Positions 34,637-43,544 of a DNA stretch of 64,000 bases are shown here, in pieces. Each line of letters opens with the position of its first letter. Positions within the stretch are counted from its first letter, which is position 1. This stretch comes from Terrabacter terrigena (lineage in GTDB: Bacteria > Actinomycetota > Actinomycetes > Actinomycetales > Dermatophilaceae): NCBI RefSeq assembly GCF_042676085.1, contig NZ_JBHTKH010000004.1:124001-188000 (forward strand), given 5' to 3'. The notes beneath the pieces are model-generated. The model was not told the DNA's origin. It was given only the letters and a program-made list of their open reading frames with translations, and did not search any database. Both the position numbers and the translations under genes were made by a program.

Positions 34637-35442
34637 GACGGCGCCAGGTCGAGCACGAGAGTGCGCTCCTCGCCGTAGCGGGTGAACCCGGTGCGGCGCA
34701 GGATCGGTGACGACGTGCCGACGACACCGTGGGTCAGTCCTAGGGTCGCTCCAGCCGCCTTGGCCGCCCGCAGCCGCGCATCGAGGACGGCACGGTAGGC
34801 GCCGCGACCGCGGAGCGAGCTGTGCGTGCCGCCACCCCAGAGACGGCATACGTCACCGGCGAGGGTGTAGCCGCCCGTGCCCGCGGGACGGCCGTCGACG
34901 TAGGCGACCCAGCGACCGCTGGAGTCGTCGTCAAGGCCGCGCTCGACCTCGAGGAGCGCCGACGCGACCTGGTCGTCGGTGGGGTCGGCGCCCCCGAACG
35001 CGTCGTTGCCCACGGTGATCGCGTCACGCACGGTCTGCTCGTCGGTGACCCGCCGCACCGAGACGTCGCCGGGGACCGCGAGGTCGGGCAGGCCCTCGTC
35101 GAGCGAGAGCGCGAGCACGTCCATTCGGTCGACGACGCCGGCGCCGCGGGTCATGAGCTCGGGCTCGAGACCCTGCGGTTGCGTGAACTCGGACAGGCGC
35201 CACCACAGGCGGTCACGACCCCAGCCGCGGGCGACGGCGCAGATCTCGTCGGCGAGCGCGGCGGCGTCGCGCTCGGAGCCGAAGACCCGCGCTGACGTGG
35301 GCGTGAGGAAGTGCTGCGGGTAGGCGACGACGAGGTACTCGTCGTTGGCGACGTGTGGTGCGCCGTCGGGCACCCAGCTCCACGCGTTCGAGGCGGCGAG
35401 GACCGCGGCCGCGTCCCAGGCGCGCCTGTCGTCCCGGGTCAC
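34633..35442 (-). CDS. GNAT-family N-acetyltransferase
   Basis: 269 residues. The C-terminal GNAT module has WVAYVDGRPAGTGGYTL and HSSLRGRGAYRAVLDARLR (acetyl-CoA loop). The N-terminal 100 residues form a separate, poorly conserved half. Resembles the protein at 1357-2208 in layout and in the RGRG(A/L)YRA motif. GTG start. Its stop overlaps the spermidine synthase-like gene and it begins 4 bp after the VOC gene, making a three-gene minus-strand operon 35872 to 33818. Confidence 0.82.
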   Translation of the reverse strand: MTRDDRRAWDAAAVLAASNAWSWVPDGAPHVANDEYLVVAYPQHFLTPTSARVFGSERDAAALADEICAVARGWGRDRLWWRLSEFTQPQGLEPELMTRGAGVVDRMDVLALSLDEGLPDLAVPGDVSVRRVTDEQTVRDAITVGNDAFGGADPTDDQVASALLEVERGLDDDSSGRWVAYVDGRPAGTGGYTLAGDVCRLWGGGTHSSLRGRGAYRAVLDARLRAAKAAGATLGLTHGVVGTSSPILRRTGFTRYGEERTLVLDLAPS

Positions 35443-35446
35443 GCCG

Positions 35447-35872
35447 TCAGGTGCCCATGGCCGTGGTGCCGTCGGACATGACGGCCGAGATGAGGCCGAA
35501 GACGTTGCCGTCGGGGTCGTGCAGGTAGGCGAGACGGCCGACGCCCGGCATGTCGGCCGGGGCCAGCGCCTCGGACCCGCCCAGCTCGATTCCCTTGGCG
35601 AAGAGGCCGTCGACGTCGTCGACGCCGATGACGATGTTGCAGCCACTGACCGGGCCGCCGATCTCGGGGGCCGGGCCCTGGCGCTGGGTGAGGCCTCCGT
35701 TGATGCCGTTGCCCGAGCCGCCCTGGCGGATCGACCCGTCGCCGGTGTCGATGGCCCAGTAGGGCATCTCGCCGAACTGTTGGAACGACCAGCCGAGGAG
35801 CGAGGAGTAGAAGTCGGCGAGGCGCTGAGGGTCCGAGCCGTGGATCTCGAAGTGGACGACGAGGTTGGACAT
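35447..35872 (-). CDS. VOC-family (glyoxalase/bleomycin-resistance fold) protein
   Basis: 141 residues. VVHFEIHGSDPQRLADFYSSLLGW is the first beta-alpha-beta unit with its metal-type His, and LAYLHDPDGNVFGL is the second half with the expected Glu position replaced by Asn/Val. Metal binding is therefore uncertain. GGAG stands 6-9 nt before the ATG at 35872. First gene of the minus-strand trio. Divergent from the LLM oxidoreductase at 35989. Confidence 0.85.
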   Translation of the reverse strand: MSNLVVHFEIHGSDPQRLADFYSSLLGWSFQQFGEMPYWAIDTGDGSIRQGGSGNGINGGLTQRQGPAPEIGGPVSGCNIVIGVDDVDGLFAKGIELGGSEALAPADMPGVGRLAYLHDPDGNVFGLISAVMSDGTTAMGT

Positions 35873-35988
35873 GGGTGCTCCTTCTCCGGCGTCTCGGAGG
35901 TCCTCCGAGACTGTCCACCCGACGCTATTGCGCAGCGCAGACAGGCACAACGGAGGTCCTCGTCGCACCGGGGCGCTAGCGTCGGTGC

Positions 35989-36870
35989 ATGCGCTTCGGC
36001 CTCACCATCCTCCCCGAACACCCCTGGTCCGTCGCCGAGCCGATGTGGCGCGAGGCCGAGCAGATGGGCTTCGACCACGCGTGGACCTTCGACCACGTCA
36101 CCTGGGGCGGGCTTCCCGAGTCGCCGTGGTTCGGCGCCGTGCCGACGCTCGCGGCCGCTGCCGCGGTGACCCGACGCATCGGCCTCGGCACGTTTGTCTC
36201 GTCGCCCAACAACCACCACCCGGTCCAGTTCATGCGCGAGGTGCTGGCGCTCGACGACATCTCGGGTGGGCGGTTCCTGCTCGGCATCGGCGCGGGGGGC
36301 GACGTCGACTCGCGCATCATGGGCGAGGACCTGCCGCTGCGCGACCGCACGGCGCGGTTCCACGAGTTCACGGCCCTCCTCGACCGGCTGCTCACCGAGG
36401 ACCACGTCGACGCGGACGGCCGGTTCTACGGCGCGCGCGACGTGCGCACCCTGCCCGGTCCGGTGCGCGGCGGCGACACCGGCAACCGCGTGCCCCTCGT
36501 CGTGGCGGCCAACGGCCCCAAGGCGATCCGCCTCGCCGTCGAGCGCGGCGACGGCTGGATGACCTACGGCGGCAACGTCGACACCGACGACGAGTGGTGG
36601 ACGCTGGTCGCTACGCTCTGCGGACGGGTCGACGAGGCGCTCGCAGGCGCGGGCCGCGACCCGGCCGACCTCGACCGCTACCTCAACATCGACTCGGCAC
36701 CGACGTTCGCGCTCTCGAGCGCAGCCTGCTTCGAGGACGCCGTCGGACGCGCGGCCGAGCTCGGGTTCACCGACGTGATCACGCACTGGCCCCGCCCCTC
36801 CGAGCCGTTCCGGGGCACGCGCGACGTCCTCGACGAGGTCGTGGCCGACGTGCTGCCCCAGATGCGCTGA
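35989..36870 (+). CDS. LLM-class, probably F420-dependent, oxidoreductase
   Basis: 293 residues. MRFGLTILPEH starts the barrel. WTFDHVTWGGLP, GLGTFVSSPNNHHPVQFMRE and GGRFLLGIGAGGDVDSRIMG are characteristic of the F420-dependent LLM subgroup. Substrate unknown. TAGCGT at 35977-35982 spans -12 to -7 relative to the ATG, with no SD, again the leaderless pattern. Confidence 0.88.
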   Translation: MRFGLTILPEHPWSVAEPMWREAEQMGFDHAWTFDHVTWGGLPESPWFGAVPTLAAAAAVTRRIGLGTFVSSPNNHHPVQFMREVLALDDISGGRFLLGIGAGGDVDSRIMGEDLPLRDRTARFHEFTALLDRLLTEDHVDADGRFYGARDVRTLPGPVRGGDTGNRVPLVVAANGPKAIRLAVERGDGWMTYGGNVDTDDEWWTLVATLCGRVDEALAGAGRDPADLDRYLNIDSAPTFALSSAACFEDAVGRAAELGFTDVITHWPRPSEPFRGTRDVLDEVVADVLPQMR

Positions 36871-36922
36871 CCGCTCGACACCGCCCGAACCGCTGACACC
36901 ACCCGTCGGTAGCCTTCCCCGT

Positions 36923-37303
36923 ATGCCGCCGCGCCGACGCACCCCGATCGCCGAGGGTCACGCCGCGCTCGAGGCGTGCCGCGCTGCCGGCTGGGCGGCC
37001 GACCGGCGCACGACGGCGACGGCCGTGCGCTACACGCTCGAGGAGCTCGCCACCATCGCACCCGGCCGCACCGTCGAGGTGCGGGTGCCGCCGCACGGCG
37101 CCGTCCAGTGCATCGAGGGGCCCGTGCACACCCGCGGCACGCCGCCCAACGTCATCGAGACGGATGCCGCCACCTGGCTGCGTCTCGCCGTCGGAGACCT
37201 GGCGTGGCACGACGCCCTCGACGGCGCGCTCGTCCGCGCGAGCGGGCAGCGGGCGCACCTCGAGGGGCTGCTGCCGATCGCCTCGCTTAGGGTGGGCGCG
37301 TGA
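36923..37303 (+). CDS. Sterol-carrier-like (bacterial SCP orthologue) protein
   Basis: 126 residues, soluble. VRYTLEELATIAPGRTVEVRVPPHGAVQ and GTPPNVIETDAATWLRLAVGDL match the small actinobacterial SCP-type family usually encoded close to purF. Ligand unknown. TAGCCT at 36910-36915 spans -13 to -8 before the ATG. The stop overlaps the GTG of the next gene. First of a run of five coupled or near-coupled genes leading to purF. Confidence 0.82.
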   Translation: MPPRRRTPIAEGHAALEACRAAGWAADRRTTATAVRYTLEELATIAPGRTVEVRVPPHGAVQCIEGPVHTRGTPPNVIETDAATWLRLAVGDLAWHDALDGALVRASGQRAHLEGLLPIASLRVGA

Positions 37304-37548
37304 GCCAGACCCCGCCCCAGACCCGCCCCGAGCGCCCGCGCATCCCGAACTTCAAGCGGTTCCTCATCACCGGGGCGGTGCTCGGTTTCGTCATCGGCGC
37401 CGCGGTGTCCTTGACGGGCGACCGGGTGCAGGGCTACTCCGAGAGCACCGGCGCCCTCTACATCGGGGCCCTCGGTGCACTGCTCGGCGCCGGCCTGGCC
37501 GGCGTGCTCGGCATCCTCCTCGACCGCTCAGGTCGCGACCGGTCGTGA
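37300..37548 (+). CDS. Small two-helix membrane protein
   Basis: 82 residues. Two hydrophobic segments, FLITGAVLGFVIGAAVSL (about 21-38) and LYIGALGALLGAGLAGVLGILL (about 53-74), flank a short loop; the N-terminus is proline- and arginine-rich. No family function is known to me. GTG overlaps the SCP-like gene, and its stop overlaps the racemase GTG, so it is translated as part of the operon. Confidence 0.8.
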   Translation: MSQTPPQTRPERPRIPNFKRFLITGAVLGFVIGAAVSLTGDRVQGYSESTGALYIGALGALLGAGLAGVLGILLDRSGRDRS

Positions 37549-38717
37549 CCCACCCGGCCGGTGACCGCGCCCAGCGCACGGGTCCGCTCGCCGGTGTGCG
37601 TGTCGTCGAGCTGGCCGGTATCGGGCCGTCGCCGTTCGCGGCGATGCTGCTCGCCGACCTCGGGGCCGACGTGATCCGCATCGACCGCCCGGGCGGCCCC
37701 TCGCTGACCGTCCCGCTCGCGCCCGAGGCAGACGTGCTGCGCCGCGGCCGCCCGTCCGTGCTCCTCGACCTCAAGCACCCCGACGGCCTCGCCGCCGCGC
37801 TCGCGCTCGTCGAGAAGGCCGACGTGCTCGTCGAGGGTTACCGCCCCGGGGTCGCCGAGCGCCTCGGCCTCGGCCCCGACGACTGCCTCGCGCGCAACCC
37901 CGCCCTCGTCTACGGCCGCATGACCGGCTGGGGGCAGGACGGCCCCCTCGCGCAGGCGGCCGGGCACGACATCGGCTACGTCGCCATCACGGGCGCCCTG
38001 CACGCCATCGGCCGCGCCGGAGGTCCGCCGCAGGTGCCGGTCAACCTCGTCGGTGACTTCGGCGGCGGTGCGCTCTACCTCGTCGTCGGCGTCCTCGCCG
38101 CGTTGCACGAGGCCCGCAGCAGCGGTCGCGGCCAGGTCGTCGACGCCGCCATCGTCGACGGCACGGCGCACCTGTCGGCCCTCGTCGTCAGCCTCGTGTC
38201 GGCCGGGCTCTGGTCCGACCAGCGCGGCACCAACCTGCTCGACTCCGGCGCCCCCTTCTACGACGTCTACGAGACGAGCGACGGCGGCTGGATGGCGGTC
38301 GGCCCGCTCGAGCCGTCCTTCTACGCCGAGTTCCTCCGCCTGCTCGACCTCACCCACTCGGCACCCGACCGCCTCGACCCCCGGCGATGGCCGGCTCTGC
38401 GCGCCCTGCTCGCCGACACCTTCCGCACCCGCACCCGCGACGACTGGGTGGCGGTCTTCGAGGGCTCCGACGCCTGCGTCGAGCCCGTCCTGTCCTACGC
38501 CGAGGCGCCGCACCACCCGCACCTGGCGGCGCGTGGCACCTACGTCGAGCACCACGGCGTCGTGCAGCCGGCACCCGCGCCCCGCTTCTCGCGCACGCCG
38601 GTCGCACTGTCGACGCCCCCGTCCACGCCGGGTGCCGACACGCGGGCGGCCTTGTCCGCGTGGGGCATCGACGGTGTCGATGCCCTCATCGCCTCCGGTG
38701 TCGCAGCGCAGCCATGA
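37545..38717 (+). CDS. mcr: Alpha-methylacyl-CoA racemase-like CoA-transferase-family enzyme
   Basis: 390 residues, class III CoA-transferase fold. His141 (AGHDIGY) and Asp171 (VGDFGGG) reproduce the catalytic pair of mycobacterial alpha-methylacyl-CoA racemase, with the same 30-residue spacing. It would epimerise 2-methylacyl-CoA esters, needed to degrade branched or sterol-derived chains. GTG start overlaps the small membrane protein stop; the stop overlaps thpR. Distinct from the CoA-transferase at 12371, which lacks this His/Asp arrangement. Confidence 0.88.
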   Translation: MTHPAGDRAQRTGPLAGVRVVELAGIGPSPFAAMLLADLGADVIRIDRPGGPSLTVPLAPEADVLRRGRPSVLLDLKHPDGLAAALALVEKADVLVEGYRPGVAERLGLGPDDCLARNPALVYGRMTGWGQDGPLAQAAGHDIGYVAITGALHAIGRAGGPPQVPVNLVGDFGGGALYLVVGVLAALHEARSSGRGQVVDAAIVDGTAHLSALVVSLVSAGLWSDQRGTNLLDSGAPFYDVYETSDGGWMAVGPLEPSFYAEFLRLLDLTHSAPDRLDPRRWPALRALLADTFRTRTRDDWVAVFEGSDACVEPVLSYAEAPHHPHLAARGTYVEHHGVVQPAPAPRFSRTPVALSTPPSTPGADTRAALSAWGIDGVDALIASGVAAQP

Positions 38718-39301
38718 GGCTCTTCGTCGCCGTCGTGCCGCCCGACGAGGTTCTCGACGACCTCGAGGAGCACGTCGCACCCCGCCGCGAAGCCGGGCCT
38801 GAGATCCGGTGGACCGATCGCCACCAGTGGCACGTCACCCTCGCGTTCCTCGGCGCGGTCCCCGACCCGCGTCTCGACGACCTCACCGACGCCCTTGCCC
38901 GCTCAGCCGGCCGGCGCGACCCGCTGGTGCTGCAGCTCGCGGGCGCCGGCGCCTTCCCCAACCCGTATGCCGCCCGCGTCCTCTGGGCGGGGGTCGAGCA
39001 GGTGCGCGGTGACCTCGGGGCGGTGGCACACGGCATACGCAATGCGGCCGGCACGGCCGGGGCCACACCCGACGGCGCGCGCTTCCACCCGCACCTGACG
39101 CTGGGACGCTTCCCTCGCCCGACGGAGGCGACGCGCTGGATCCGGGCGCTGGAAGCCTGGGAGGGACCGGCGTGGCGGGCCACCGAGCTCGCTCTCGTGG
39201 AGTCGCACCTGGGGGAGGGCCGCGGGCGGAGGCCGCGCTACGAGGTGCTCGCCGAGCTGCCGTTGCGTGGCCACGGCAACGCCGGACCGCGGCCGGACTG
39301 A
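38714..39301 (+). CDS. thpR: RNA 2',3'-cyclic phosphodiesterase
   Basis: 195 residues, 2H phosphoesterase. The two catalytic HxTx motifs are HVTL at residues 40-43 and HLTL at 128-131. MRLFVAVVPPDEV at the start is typical. It hydrolyses 2',3'-cyclic phosphates at RNA ends; the physiological role in bacteria is unclear. ATGA overlap with the racemase gene. It ends 26 bp before purF. Confidence 0.92.
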   Translation: MRLFVAVVPPDEVLDDLEEHVAPRREAGPEIRWTDRHQWHVTLAFLGAVPDPRLDDLTDALARSAGRRDPLVLQLAGAGAFPNPYAARVLWAGVEQVRGDLGAVAHGIRNAAGTAGATPDGARFHPHLTLGRFPRPTEATRWIRALEAWEGPAWRATELALVESHLGEGRGRRPRYEVLAELPLRGHGNAGPRPD

Positions 39302-39327
39302 TCCCGCCCGTATGGGACACTGGGGCA

Positions 39328-40890
39328 GTGGCACGTGGCGACGGTCGACTTGGTCATGACCTCCTCCCCGGCGAGAAGGGCCCGCAGGACGCCTGCGGGG
39401 TCTTCGGTGTCTGGGCCCCCGGAGAGGACGTCGCAAAGCTGACGTACTTCGGGCTCTACGCGCTGCAGCACCGCGGCCAGGAGTCTGCCGGCATCGCGAC
39501 CGGCGACGGCGAGAAGATCCTCGTCTACAAGGACATGGGCCTCGTGTCGCAGGTCTTCGACGAGACCGCCCTCAGCTCGCTCCGCGGCCACATCGCCATC
39601 GGCCACACGCGCTACTCCACCACCGGTGGCTCGACGTGGGAGAACGCCCAGCCGACCCTCGGCGGCACCGGCCACAGCACGCTCGCCCTCGCCCACAACG
39701 GCAACCTCATCAACACGGTCGAGCTCAAGGCCCTCGTCGACGAGCACTTCGGCGGCGCCCGCGTCACCGGCGAGCTCGCCCGCGGAAACACCTCCGACAC
39801 CGCGCTCGTGACGACCCTGCTGTCGGCCGACGAGGACCGCACCCCCGAGCAGGCGGCTCTCGACCTGCTGCCGAAGCTCCGCGGCGCGTTCTCGTTCGTC
39901 TTCATGGACGAGACCACCCTGTATGCCGCTCGCGACCCGTGGGGCGTGCGTCCCCTCGCGCTCGGCCGCCTCGAGCGCGGCTGGGTCGTCGCGTCCGAGA
40001 CCGCGGCGCTGCAGACCATCGGCGCGGCCGTCATCCGCGAGGTCGAGCCCGGCGAGCTCATCGTCATCGACGAGGACGGCCTGCGCTCGCACAAGTTCGC
40101 CGAGCCCCAGCCGAAGGGCTGCGTCTTCGAGTACGTCTACCTCGCACGCCCCGACGCCGTCATCCGCGGCCGGGTCGTGCACGAGGCCCGCGTCGAGATG
40201 GGCCGCGTCCTCGCGCGCGAGCACGCCGTCGACGCCGATCTCGTGATCGGTGTGCCCGAGTCGGGCGTGCCTGCGGCCGTGGGCTACTCGCAGGAGTCGG
40301 GCATCCCGTTCGGCCAGGGTTTCGTGAAGAACGCCTACGTCGGGCGCACCTTCATCCAGCCGTCCCAGACCCTGCGCCAGCTGGGCATCCGCCTCAAGCT
40401 CAACCCGCTCGAGCACACCATCCGCGGCAAGCGCCTCGTCGTCGTCGACGACTCGATCGTGCGCGGCAACACCCAGCGGGCACAGATCCGCATGCTGCGC
40501 GAGGCCGGCGCCGCCGAGGTGCACGTGCGCATCAGCTCCCCGCCCGTGCAGTGGCCCTGCTTCTACGGCATCGACTTCGCCACGCGGGCCGAGCTCATCG
40601 CGACCGGCCTCGGCGTCGAGGAGATCCGTGCGTCGATCGGCGCCGACTCGCTCGGCTACATCTCCGAGGAGGGCATGATCGGCGCGACCAACCAGTCGCC
40701 GACCGAGCTGTGCACCGCGTGCTTCACCGGGAAGTACCCCATCGACCTGCCGGAGGACGGCCACATCGGCAAGCACGTGCTCGAGACGCTGCCGCTGTCG
40801 GTGCGCACGGGTCACGACCGGTCGGTCGACGTCGAGGGCGTCAGCCTCGGGGTCGGAGTCGGCGGCGAGGCTGCCCTGCGCCACCCCTGA
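39328..40890 (+). CDS. purF: Amidophosphoribosyltransferase
   Basis: 520 residues. Commits PRPP to purine synthesis by replacing pyrophosphate with glutamine-derived ammonia. Cys23 of the CGVFGVW motif becomes the N-terminal nucleophile after removal of a 22-residue propeptide. GHTRYSTTG and LAHNGNLIN are glutaminase-domain motifs, VVDDSIVRGNT is the PRPP loop. Three further cysteines (PCFYGIDF, TELCTACF) fit the Fe-S type enzyme. GTG at 39328 is preceded by GACACT at -12 to -7. PurF and thpR appear cotranscribed or tandem. Confidence 0.97.
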   Translation: MARGDGRLGHDLLPGEKGPQDACGVFGVWAPGEDVAKLTYFGLYALQHRGQESAGIATGDGEKILVYKDMGLVSQVFDETALSSLRGHIAIGHTRYSTTGGSTWENAQPTLGGTGHSTLALAHNGNLINTVELKALVDEHFGGARVTGELARGNTSDTALVTTLLSADEDRTPEQAALDLLPKLRGAFSFVFMDETTLYAARDPWGVRPLALGRLERGWVVASETAALQTIGAAVIREVEPGELIVIDEDGLRSHKFAEPQPKGCVFEYVYLARPDAVIRGRVVHEARVEMGRVLAREHAVDADLVIGVPESGVPAAVGYSQESGIPFGQGFVKNAYVGRTFIQPSQTLRQLGIRLKLNPLEHTIRGKRLVVVDDSIVRGNTQRAQIRMLREAGAAEVHVRISSPPVQWPCFYGIDFATRAELIATGLGVEEIRASIGADSLGYISEEGMIGATNQSPTELCTACFTGKYPIDLPEDGHIGKHVLETLPLSVRTGHDRSVDVEGVSLGVGVGGEAALRHP

Positions 40891-40919
40891 CCCCCCGCTC
40901 GCCGACCTCGTCCGGCGGG

Positions 40920-40961
40920 TCGAGGTGATCCGTCGCGGCAGGTCGCGGCGTTCCACCTCGG
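40920..40961. repeat. 42-nt imperfect palindrome, copy 1
   Basis: Starts TCGAGGTGATCCG and ends CCACCTCGGA; arms CGAGGTG and CACCTCG pair. Lies 30 bp after the purF stop. Same length and termini as the copies at 40982 and 42045. Confidence 0.8.
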
Positions 40962-40981
40962 ACCGCGGGTTGTCGCTCCTT

Positions 40982-41023
40982 TCGAGGTGATCCGCCGCGG
41001 TTGAACGCGATGCTTCACCTCGA
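40982..41023. repeat. 42-nt imperfect palindrome, copy 2
   Basis: Nine-base perfect terminal inverted repeat TCGAGGTGA (40982-40990) and TCACCTCGA (41015-41023) around a 24-nt GC-rich centre. Separated from copy 1 by 20 nt and in the same orientation. Confidence 0.85.
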
Positions 41024-41132
41024 CCCGAACGGCGTGGGATCGGCGTCCACATCTCCGCAGCCGGACTGGTGGCCGTCCACAGCCGGCGGAGGTCGACTTC
41101 CGGCGTGAGTCGCCCGCAGCCAGCCTGCGAGC

Positions 41133-42053
41133 ATGAACGCAGCCGAACGCCGCGCCCTCGCCCGCCGGCTCGCCGCGGAGCAGGGCGGAGTCGTGTCGCG
41201 CCGACAGCTTCGTGCGGTCGGCATCACCCACGACCATGTGCGCAACGAGGTGGCCGCGGAGCGGTGGGTCGCCCTGGGACACCAGGGAGTCGCCGTGCAC
41301 CGCGGGCCGCTGCCCGTGGTCGCGAACGCGTGGTCGGCGATCTGGAACGTGGGCGAGCGCATCGCCGTGCTCGACGGGGTGTCGAGCCTGCTCGCATCCG
41401 GCATGACGGGTTTCGCCGAGGAGCTGCTGCACCTCTCCGTGCTCCACTCCCACGACATCCCACGTCTGGACGGCGTGCGCGTGCACAAGGTCATCCGCCG
41501 CCTCGACGACGAGGTGGTCCCGGCCGGCATCCCGCGCACGAGGCCGACCGTCGCTGCACTGCGCGCCGCCGGATGGGCCGTCAGCGATCGTCAGGCCGCA
41601 CTGATCCTGGTCATGCCGGTCCAACAACGGCTGACGACACCTGCGGCGTTGCTGGCGGCCTCCGAGCGTTGCGTCGGGCGTCGGCGGCGGGCCTTCATCC
41701 GCGGCGTGGTCCGCGACATCGCGCTGGGCGTCCAGTCCCTGGGTGAGCTGGACTTCGCAAGGCTGTGTCGGGCTCGCGGCCTGCCCGAGCCGTCTCGGCA
41801 GGTCGTGCGGCAGGGGCCTCACGGTCGCATCTACCTCGACGTGCGGTGGGACCGGCACGACCTCGTCGTCGAAGTGGACGGGATGCAGCACCGTGAAGGA
41901 CTCAACGTCACCATCGACAACCTCACCCGCAACTGGGTGGTGCTGGCGGGCGACCGGGTCCTGCGCATCGACCTCATCGGGCTGCGGTTGCACGCGGACG
42001 CGTACCTGGACCAGGTGGCGGCCGGGCTGGCCTCGACCTCGCTGTCGAGGTGA
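41133..42053 (+). CDS. DUF559-domain protein with AbiEi-like N-terminal region
   Basis: 306 residues. The N-terminus (ARRLAAEQGGVVSRRQLRAVGITHDHVRNEV) is the winged-helix-like AbiEi_4 segment. The C-terminal about 100 residues carry LDVRWDRHDLVVEVDGMQH, the DUF559/Vsr-like PD-(D/E)XK nuclease core, with Asp, Glu and Asp in the expected order. Such fused proteins are abundant orphan genes in actinobacteria, with suspected nuclease or toxin-antitoxin links but no settled role. Its final codons (TCG AGG TGA) are supplied by palindrome copy 3. Start ATG 41133; no SD. Confidence 0.85.
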   Translation: MNAAERRALARRLAAEQGGVVSRRQLRAVGITHDHVRNEVAAERWVALGHQGVAVHRGPLPVVANAWSAIWNVGERIAVLDGVSSLLASGMTGFAEELLHLSVLHSHDIPRLDGVRVHKVIRRLDDEVVPAGIPRTRPTVAALRAAGWAVSDRQAALILVMPVQQRLTTPAALLAASERCVGRRRRAFIRGVVRDIALGVQSLGELDFARLCRARGLPEPSRQVVRQGPHGRIYLDVRWDRHDLVVEVDGMQHREGLNVTIDNLTRNWVVLAGDRVLRIDLIGLRLHADAYLDQVAAGLASTSLSR

Positions 42054-42086
42054 TCGCCGGCAGCTGACCACGAGGTTTCACCTCGA
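42045..42086. repeat. 42-nt imperfect palindrome, copy 3
   Basis: Perfect terminal inverted repeat TCGAGGTGA (42045-42053) and TCACCTCGA (42078-42086) around 24 nt. The left arm contains the stop codon of the DUF559 gene. Centre sequence differs from copies 1 and 2 while ends and length are kept. Confidence 0.85.
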
Positions 42087-42147
42087 CTCGTGACGCCTCG
42101 AATGCGGCCTTACGCGGACGGGGTCGGGGGTGTCGTCCGTGCGCCGG

Positions 42148-42153
42148 TAGGCT
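42148..42153 (+). promoter_or_regulatory. Candidate -10 (TAGGCT) of purM, leaderless geometry
   Basis: TAGGCT spans -12 to -7 before the purM GTG at 42160, with only GGGGCC between and no SD. Identical hexamer and near-identical spacing to the purD start (23805-23810). Confidence 0.55.
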
Positions 42154-42159
42154 GGGGCC

Positions 42160-43290
42160 GTGAGCGACGCCCCCATCACGTATGCCTCGGCCGGAGTCGA
42201 CGTCGAGGCGGGTGACAAGGCCGTCGAGCTGATGAAGGCATCGGTGCGCCGCGCGACCCGGCCCGAGGTGGTCGGCGGCCTCGGCGGCTTCGCCGGCATG
42301 TTCGACGCGAGCGCGATCGCCCGCATGACGCGTCCGATCCTCGCCACGAGCACCGACGGCGTCGGCACCAAGGTCGCCATCGCCCAGGCCCTGGACGTGC
42401 ACGACACGATCGGCTTCGACCTCGTCGGCATGGTCGTCGACGACATCGTGGTCTGCGGCGCCGAGCCGCTCTTCATGACCGACTACATCGCGACCGGAAA
42501 GGTCGTCCCCGAGCGCATCGCCGCCATCGTCGGCGGCATCGCCCGCGCGTGCGAGGAGGCCGGCGTCGCCCTCGTGGGCGGAGAGACGGCCGAGCACCCC
42601 GGCCTGCTCGAGCCCGACGAGTACGACGTCGCCGGGGCCGCCACGGGCGTCGTCGAGTATGCCGCCGTGCTGGGTCCGCAGCGCGTCGCCGACGGTGACG
42701 TCGTGGTCGCGCTCGCGAGCAGCGGCCTGCACAGCAACGGCTACAGCCTCGTGCGCCGTGTGGTGGCGAGCACCGGCTGGGCCCTGGACCGGCACGTCGA
42801 GGACTTCGGCCGCACGCTCGGCGAGGAGCTGCTCGAGCCGACCCGGATCTACACCAAACCGCTGCTCGAGATCATCGCCGACGACGGCGTCGACGTGCAC
42901 GCCCTGAGCCACGTCACCGGTGGTGGGCTCGCGGCGAACCTCGCCCGGGTGCTGCCCACCGGCACCTTCGCCCGCGTCGACCGGGCCACGTGGACGCCGC
43001 CGGCCGTCTTCCGCACCGTCCAGGACCTCGGCCGCGTGCCACAGGCCGACATCGAGCGCACCCTGAACCAGGGCATCGGCTTCGTCGCGGTGCTGCCAGA
43101 GGCGCACGCCGACCGCGCGATCGAGCTGAGCGAGGCCCGCGGCATACGGGCGTGGCGGCTCGGAGAGGTCGCCACCGAGGAGCGGGCCCAGGCCGACGGG
43201 CTCGTCGCACCCGACGCCGAGGTCGTGCGCGGCGCCAAGGGCGTCGACGGCGGTGCGGTGCAGGTCGTCGGACAGCACCCGACCGCCTGA
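42160..43290 (+). CDS. purM: AIR synthetase
   Basis: 376 residues. ATP-dependent cyclisation of FGAM to AIR, the fifth step of purine synthesis. ITYASAGVDVEAGDKAVELMK at the N-terminus, LATSTDGVGTKVAIA, VDDIVVCGAEPLFMTDY, LVGGETAEHPG and ALSHVTGGGLAANL are family motifs. The C-terminus extends slightly beyond the E. coli enzyme. Separated from purF by the palindrome/DUF559 segment, an interruption of the usual purF-purM pair. Confidence 0.97.
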   Translation: MSDAPITYASAGVDVEAGDKAVELMKASVRRATRPEVVGGLGGFAGMFDASAIARMTRPILATSTDGVGTKVAIAQALDVHDTIGFDLVGMVVDDIVVCGAEPLFMTDYIATGKVVPERIAAIVGGIARACEEAGVALVGGETAEHPGLLEPDEYDVAGAATGVVEYAAVLGPQRVADGDVVVALASSGLHSNGYSLVRRVVASTGWALDRHVEDFGRTLGEELLEPTRIYTKPLLEIIADDGVDVHALSHVTGGGLAANLARVLPTGTFARVDRATWTPPAVFRTVQDLGRVPQADIERTLNQGIGFVAVLPEAHADRAIELSEARGIRAWRLGEVATEERAQADGLVAPDAEVVRGAKGVDGGAVQVVGQHPTA

Positions 43291-43544
43291 CCCCTTCCCG
43301 GCACCGGCCCGGCCGCTCCGGGCGCCGGTCTCGCCGGCCCGGCCAGCCGTGCCACCGACGTCGCCGACCTGCGAGCAGCCGTGGGCGACAAGGACGCTCG
43401 GCCGGGGGCCCGTGATGCACGTCAGGGCATGAGCAGGCCCGCCCACCGCGTCGGTGTGCGGGCTCCGCCCGTGTCAGGGCAGCACCGAGCGCGCCGGGTG
43501 CGAACACCCGACGCACGAGGTGCAGACGGAAGAGGAGGACGAGC

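Noticed and set aside
40920..42086. Insertion sequence with terminal inverted repeats
   Set aside because: No transposase or RAYT motif in the bracketed protein and no obvious target duplication; kept as repeats only.
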